Assembly: GCA_000827265.1 (NCBI GenBank)
Contig: KN834828.1
Span: 1 to 64,000, forward strand
Origin: Collybiopsis luxurians FD-317 M1
Taxonomy: Eukaryota; Basidiomycota; Agaricomycetes; Agaricales; Omphalotaceae
Direction of reading: 5' to 3'
DNA length: 64,000 nucleotides
Shown: piece by piece, positions 59,665-64,000 of the stretch
Numbering within the stretch: the first letter of the stretch is position 1
Layout: each line of letters opens with the position of its first letter
The notes under the pieces: model-generated
The model's database searches: none
Told to the model about the DNA's origin: nothing
Seen by the model: only the letters and a program-made list of their open reading frames with translations
Made by a program: the position numbers and the translations under genes

Positions 59665-61577
59665 CTAAGAGCTGCTAGAAGAAGGCTTTGAGGGAGAGGC
59701 AGCTGCAAACTGACCCCAAACTGATTCAAAAAGCTGTCAAAGCTGGGAGAGCTCTGCATCCCACAACTGCAGCTCTTCTGCTGCAACTCATTGGGCCTCC
59801 TCACTTGCAGCCAACTTCTCCTTCAAACCTTTGATCTCACTCTCCTGACCTTCCAAGGCTCCCTTCAATTGCTGATTCTCCTGCAATTGACCCAATTAAA
59901 CACTAAACCAGTCCAACAACAAGAAAGAGACTTACCATTGACTGAATGTCACCCTTGAAATGCCTAATGAAGGATTTCAGACAAGTCAGCTCCTCATCCT
60001 TATCCTTCAACTGACAGTCCTGTGAGACCACCTGCTCCTTCAAATAGAGGTTTTCAGCTTGGAGATACTCTGCCGATCAGGTCAAAGCTTGGTACTCCCA
60101 ATACACTCAGAGGAGCTTGTCCTGTTGAGAATCGATGATATTTGCAGATGTCATATTGATAACTGACAATGACTTGATGAATTGGAGCAGGGACTTGCTC
60201 GAGAATGAAGCAGGGGGTTGGGAAGAAGGATGACACTAGGGAAGGTACACAGGGACAGTTAGCGATACAATGAAGACTTGAAAACAAGAAGTTACTCACC
60301 AATTGCTCCTCAAGACTGGAAAATGCTCCCTGGATAAGACCATCTGCTAAAGCCCATAGATCCTGCTCAAGCATTATTTTGCTGGGACCAGAGACCAGCA
60401 ATGCTATCCTCAAAATGACATGCTCTATGGCAGTTTGTATCACTAAAAAATATTGATTAGAATGACCATATGAAGAAGTTAAGATTGAAACTCACTTTTG
60501 TCCCAAGTAGGGGAAGAGCCATTGGAAGGGACTTGCTTAAGGAGAGGTTCGAAAAACCAAGTTTTCAAACTGGAAACCTTGCTGTAGGCCCAGTTATCAG
60601 TGGCTCTCCAAACAGGAGAAGGCGCTGTCAGAACAGGAGCAAAGGGAGGCAGGACTTCTTCTGGATAGTCCAAAGTCATAGTATCCAGCTCCTCAGGAGC
60701 CTCCATCTCAATATCATCATCCACAGCATCCTGAACCACTTCCTTCCCCTTACAAGATGGAACTTGGACTACTTGTTTGTGACTTGGCTCCCCTAGATGC
60801 ACCCTCTTCCCCCAATGAAACTGGCTTTTCCAGAAGGCCTCTGAAGAAATGACTAAGGAAATAATGAGTACCGGCAATGCCCACAGACTAATCAGACTCA
60901 CCTGCCTTCCTTTTCACCTCCTGTGTCTTCAGCCTCTCTGATGCCAATGCCAACTCCTCCAGATGGTCACAATAATAGGGTAGGCTGCATAGCCCAGTTG
61001 TAATAGCAGTCCACTCCTCATCCCAAATAGTAAAGAACCTGTGATTTGAGGAGTAGTGGTAGGTGACAATAAGGGGAAGTCTAGCAAGAATGTGAAACTG
61101 CAGGAGGTGGAAGATGCTCTTGAAAGAACAGAACTTCTTGCTAGTCAGGTAATTTGTTTCACATGTGGCACAGGATAGAGAATTGGGGCAAAGGGAGCAA
61201 ATGGACTGGAGGTTATGTGAGGTGCAATACTTGCAAGCCAGATAATGGCCAAAGATCTTCTTCCATTTGTCGACACCCACCTGTTCTAAAACTTCAGGAC
61301 TCAAATTGGCCAGGTATGCATCCTCATAAATGGACTGGACATTGGAAGGAAGGGAGGAAGGGACATCTGCAGAAACAGTGATCGAGGGATACTGGAGGAG
61401 TCTACTACAGTTGAAAGCCACACATTGCATCTTCTTAGCCTTTGGGGGAACAGAAGGTAGAGTGTCAGAAAGTGAGACAACAAAGGCAGGTTGGGTGGAC
61501 TGAGGGACCTTGATTATAAGTCATGGCCTTGACACTTCCAAAATACTGGAGGAAGCGACAGGCTGGTTGGGAAACAT
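59665..61577 (-). pseudogene. Five-exon antisense gene inside the LTR element (Cys-rich, coiled-coil protein)
   Basis: Exons by eye: 61577-60902, 60840-60496, 60442-60300, 60121-59936, 59880-59665, all with GT-AG borders. Their lengths (676, 345, 143, 186, 216) add up to 1566, exactly 522 codons, and each join keeps the frame. The reading starts MFPNQPVASSSILEVS and ends in SSSSS-stop. The only in-frame stops are five TGAs, each in a place fitting Arg (CGA). A Cys-rich segment CKYC...CSLC...CATC...CSF (61230-61110) could bind zinc. Next come ILARLPLIVTYHYSSNHRFF and TIWDEEWTAITTGLCSLPYY, then an acidic exon (DAVDDDIEMEAPEELD), and the last exons are charged heptad-like (LKDKDEELTCLKSFIRHF; ENQQLKGALEGQESEIKGLK). 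Similar proteins are, as far as I recall, abundant repeats in mushroom genomes; their function is unknown. Confidence 0.7.
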
Positions 61578-61797
61578 TGAGCCAAAGACATTGTGGTTGA
61601 AGGAAGGGAAGAAAATGACTCAAAAACCCAGAGTGCCCACTTTATAAGGGGTTCGGACTTAGAGTTTTTGATTGAAATTCAGCAGGCAGCATATTGAAAC
61701 TCAATCTGACAGTGCAGCAGTCATGACACCATATCACATCAAAAGCTATGTGTCAAAAGCTACATGCAATGCATCCTTTCAAGGGCTCAAGGACTTT

Positions 61798-61808
61798 AGG
61801 GGGGGTAA
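61798..61808 (+). other. Polypurine tract
   Basis: AGGGGGGGTAA directly before the right LTR, the same arrangement as in element B. Confidence 0.7.
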
Positions 61809-62258
61809 TGTTATGCCCCCAACTCATTTTCTTCACTCTATCCAAACCACCTGGTCACCATATGTCTTGACAAGGGATGTATTATTCATTCCTAGACTGT
61901 CAATTCTGATACATGTTCCTCGAGGTGAACTAATGAATTACCTATTCTGTTTTGTACCCACAAGGCCGTATGTCTTTCCACAGGAGTATAAAAGCCTTAT
62001 ACCTACATTTCTCACAATAATGCTGTTATTACCTGAACTATCTTGATCTGTGTCATTTTGTCTTCTTATTCACTAGATTCTAATACTATTCTGCTTAACA
62101 CTGAGTCGAGCAAACCCCATTGACACTGAGTCACTGGCCCATCTCCCTCTCACTTGTTGAACTGATCAACAAGACTGTTCAACTGCTGTAGTCTTTTGAA
62201 CACTCCATCTTGTAAGGTAAATGGACATTGAGTCACAAATCTTTTGAGTCAACCCTCC
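61809..62258 (+). repeat. Right LTR, 3'-shortened
   Basis: Starts TGTTATGCC and parallels 54793-55242 for 450 bp, including the TATAAAA box. It then diverges, so the terminal part of the LTR is missing or replaced. Confidence 0.75.
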
Positions 62259-63480
62259 TTAAGAATTGGGTTTGCCCATCTAGATTTTTTTTTTCCTTGC
62301 TGGTACAATTAATTGCCTAAAATGAATGGTACAGCAATTTATTTTTCTTCTAGGTGACAAACTTTCTCAGGAAAAAGACTCATATATTACAGATTTTATC
62401 AGATGCACAGAGTGTATGTGATGTAGTCAACAGAGTGGACATTCAAATAAGCTCAAGTGATTCTCCAAGATGCACAATGGCCTCAATAGTGCAATAGTCC
62501 AAATAATTTTGGTTTTACCTTATTGGTTTAATGTTTGTTTTTCTAGAAAAACAGGGTTAATCTGCAAGTACTCAGGATAACTCATAGGTGCCAATAACAG
62601 GGTTAATCTATGAATACTCAGGATAACTCACTGGTGCTGATAGGACCACTTGTGCAGCAGCCTATCATGTTTCAAGGGGAGAGGGCATATTGGTACATCC
62701 AAAGTGGCCACATCATGCACTCAGATGGACATTGACAATGGAGTTGGCCACTTCTTCCACTACAGTCAAGGTCAACCTTTGCAAAAGCAAAGGAGACTGC
62801 CTTTGATGCCCTGTCAAGGTCATTCAGCACTTGATCAATTGTTCCTGGCAATTTATGAGTGCATATCAGCTAGGGTTTACTGGAAAGGCAGCAGAATGGG
62901 CAGTTCAAAAGCAGAAGCAGCACTGGCCAGTCTCAGTGCAGGCAATGATGCAAATTGAATCTGTTCTGAATACAGGTAGCTAGTTCAGCATCAAGTACAC
63001 ATATAAATCCTCAATGAAAAGGTCAAAAATTTATCGCAACTCAAAAAGTTGTGAGAAAGACTTTGGAGAGCTGTTTTTTGATGCATTTCATTGTTCTGAG
63101 TCCAAATCTGGTCTTATTTTGGCCTGAAAAAAACAGGGTCAGGCTCCATCAATAAATTAAAAATTTGTTGACTTTGATTGACCTTGACTGTACCACCACT
63201 TTCCCATCTTTTAATTTTTTCCTGTGACAGTACCTAACAGCTGTAGCTTGCAGATGGTGGCCTATGTGACAGATGAAATGTCAGTTGATTTCTCTATTTA
63301 TGATCTTCAATTAGTCAGTGTCATACAGCTTTTTCATTACAGAGGCATTGTTGGGGTCCCAAGCATGTAAGGCAAGGAGATTGTTGCTGCAATGAGTCAT
63401 TTGAGGATTGGGGTAATTCAGGAAATAGATTGATTGGTCTGTGAGTGGTGTCCTGTGTTTGAGTTTACTTTTTTTTTTTC
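62259..63480. other. Repeat DNA with a short tandem duplication
   Basis: A 102-codon frame at 62650-62958 (+) has no recognisable domain. Two tandem copies of a 46 bp unit lie at 62551-62642. T-runs occur near 62287 and 63472. Confidence 0.4.
62551..62642. repeat. Tandem duplication, 2 x 46 bp
   Basis: Units begin ACAGGGTTAATCT and contain TACTCAGGATAACTCA; copies 62551-62596 and 62597-62642 differ at a few bases. Confidence 0.75.
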
Positions 63481-63489
63481 CAGTGAAAA

Positions 63490-64000
63490 ACTCAGGCAGC
63501 TGATGTGAATGTATCCTGTCTTGAATTTGGCTTGTTGGAATCTGACAATTAATTTAGCAAATGTTGCTTGTGGTTGCTGTTGGACTCAATCAAGTTGTAT
63601 CTGTGCATCATGTTGTGAGTCAAATATTCCAAAATACCTCTCCCATTCTGCAGCAAATGTAGGCCAGTCATATAACACAACAACATTATCTCCCATGTCT
63701 CATTGTCTGAGTAGGTTATCATAGTGCACAGTGGCAGCATCTGCTAGATATGCTGCTGCAAAGGCAATCTTATCCTGATCATCTTCATAGATGGTGCATT
63801 TCACTTTGAAGATGTGGTGCAACTGAGAAATGAACAGTTCCCACTTGGTTTTATCGAGACCAGTGAATGGATCAGGCTTTTTGATATCAATTTCAGCCTC
63901 TTTGTTCATCTAATCCTTGTGCCAGTCAGATTCAGGGATTTGATTTGCATCTCTTCCTGGTATACCTGCTTCACCTCTCTCACCTTGTGGCCCCTGTACT
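63490..64000 (-). pseudogene. Gypsy gag fragment of the same family, running off the window
   Basis: Minus strand, entering from the right edge: GPQGERGEAGIPGRDANQIP (collagen-like), ESDWHKD-stop, then IDIKKPDPFTGLDKTKWELF, ISQLHHIFKVKCTIYEDDQD and KIAFAAAYLADAATVHYDNL, ending near 63490. This is the same domain order as 58715-58985 on the plus strand (GPRGERGELGPAGQD...IKTPDPFNGSD). The rest of the element lies outside the window. Confidence 0.75.

Larger units (their letters stand above)
54793..62260 (+). mobile_element. LTR retrotransposon with oversized gag, no visible pol, and an antisense gene
   Basis: The left LTR (54793-55490) and a shortened right LTR (61809-62258) are direct repeats. 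A polypurine tract precedes the right LTR. The interior holds a ~4 kb gag frame on the plus strand and a five-exon gene on the minus strand. No reverse transcriptase, RNase H or integrase motif was found, so it would depend on another element. The right LTR lacks the last ~240 bp of the left one, so target duplications could not be checked. Confidence 0.75.

Overview
The window looks like a low-GC Agaricomycete (mushroom-forming basidiomycete) genome. The genes carry many ~45-65 bp GT-AG introns, two families of basidiomycete membrane proteins are present, the P450s are of fungal type, and about 39 kb is nested LTR, PIF/Harbinger and LINE debris. No bacterial feature, CRISPR array, rRNA or tRNA was seen.

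Left part (about 1-25,000) is gene-bearing and keeps normal CpG. Order: a DUF6534-type membrane protein (+, 408-1837); a seven-helix fungal membrane protein (-, 3073-5170); a microsomal-type epoxide hydrolase (-, 6114-7592); a decayed Ty1/copia gag (-); a UbiA-type aromatic prenyltransferase (-, 12014-13449); a cytochrome P450 (+, 15187-17503); an unidentified fragment (-, about 18300-18810); an O-methyltransferase (-, 19945-21781); and a second P450 (+, 22478-24713). Prenyltransferase, two P450s, O-methyltransferase and epoxide hydrolase together suggest a small meroterpenoid pathway. In that reading an aromatic acid is prenylated, hydroxylated or epoxidised, O-methylated, and an epoxide is opened. 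No polyketide synthase is visible, so the aromatic ring would come from shikimate metabolism or from a gene elsewhere. MITEs and a dispersed repeat family sit between these genes.

Right part (about 25,000-64,000) is a transposon graveyard, strongly depleted in CpG, whose frames are broken mostly by TGA where CGA (Arg) is expected. It holds a LINE 3' remnant; a PIF/Harbinger element (28189-32407) with matching terminal inverted repeats and convergent genes; a decayed Ty3/Gypsy gag-pol (32563-37130); and a complete chromodomain Gypsy element (37326-43466) with two ~470 bp LTRs and a 5 bp target duplication. Further right are an unknown multi-exon ORF, two Ty1/copia fragments, a Gypsy gag-protease fragment, a solo copia-type LTR with 5 bp duplication, and a ~7.5 kb LTR element (54793-62260). 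That last element has an oversized gag, no visible pol, and on the opposite strand a five-exon gene of its own (59665-61577). A gag fragment of the same family runs off the right edge.

The two points most worth following are the putative UbiA meroterpenoid cluster and the antisense spliced gene inside the gag-only LTR element.
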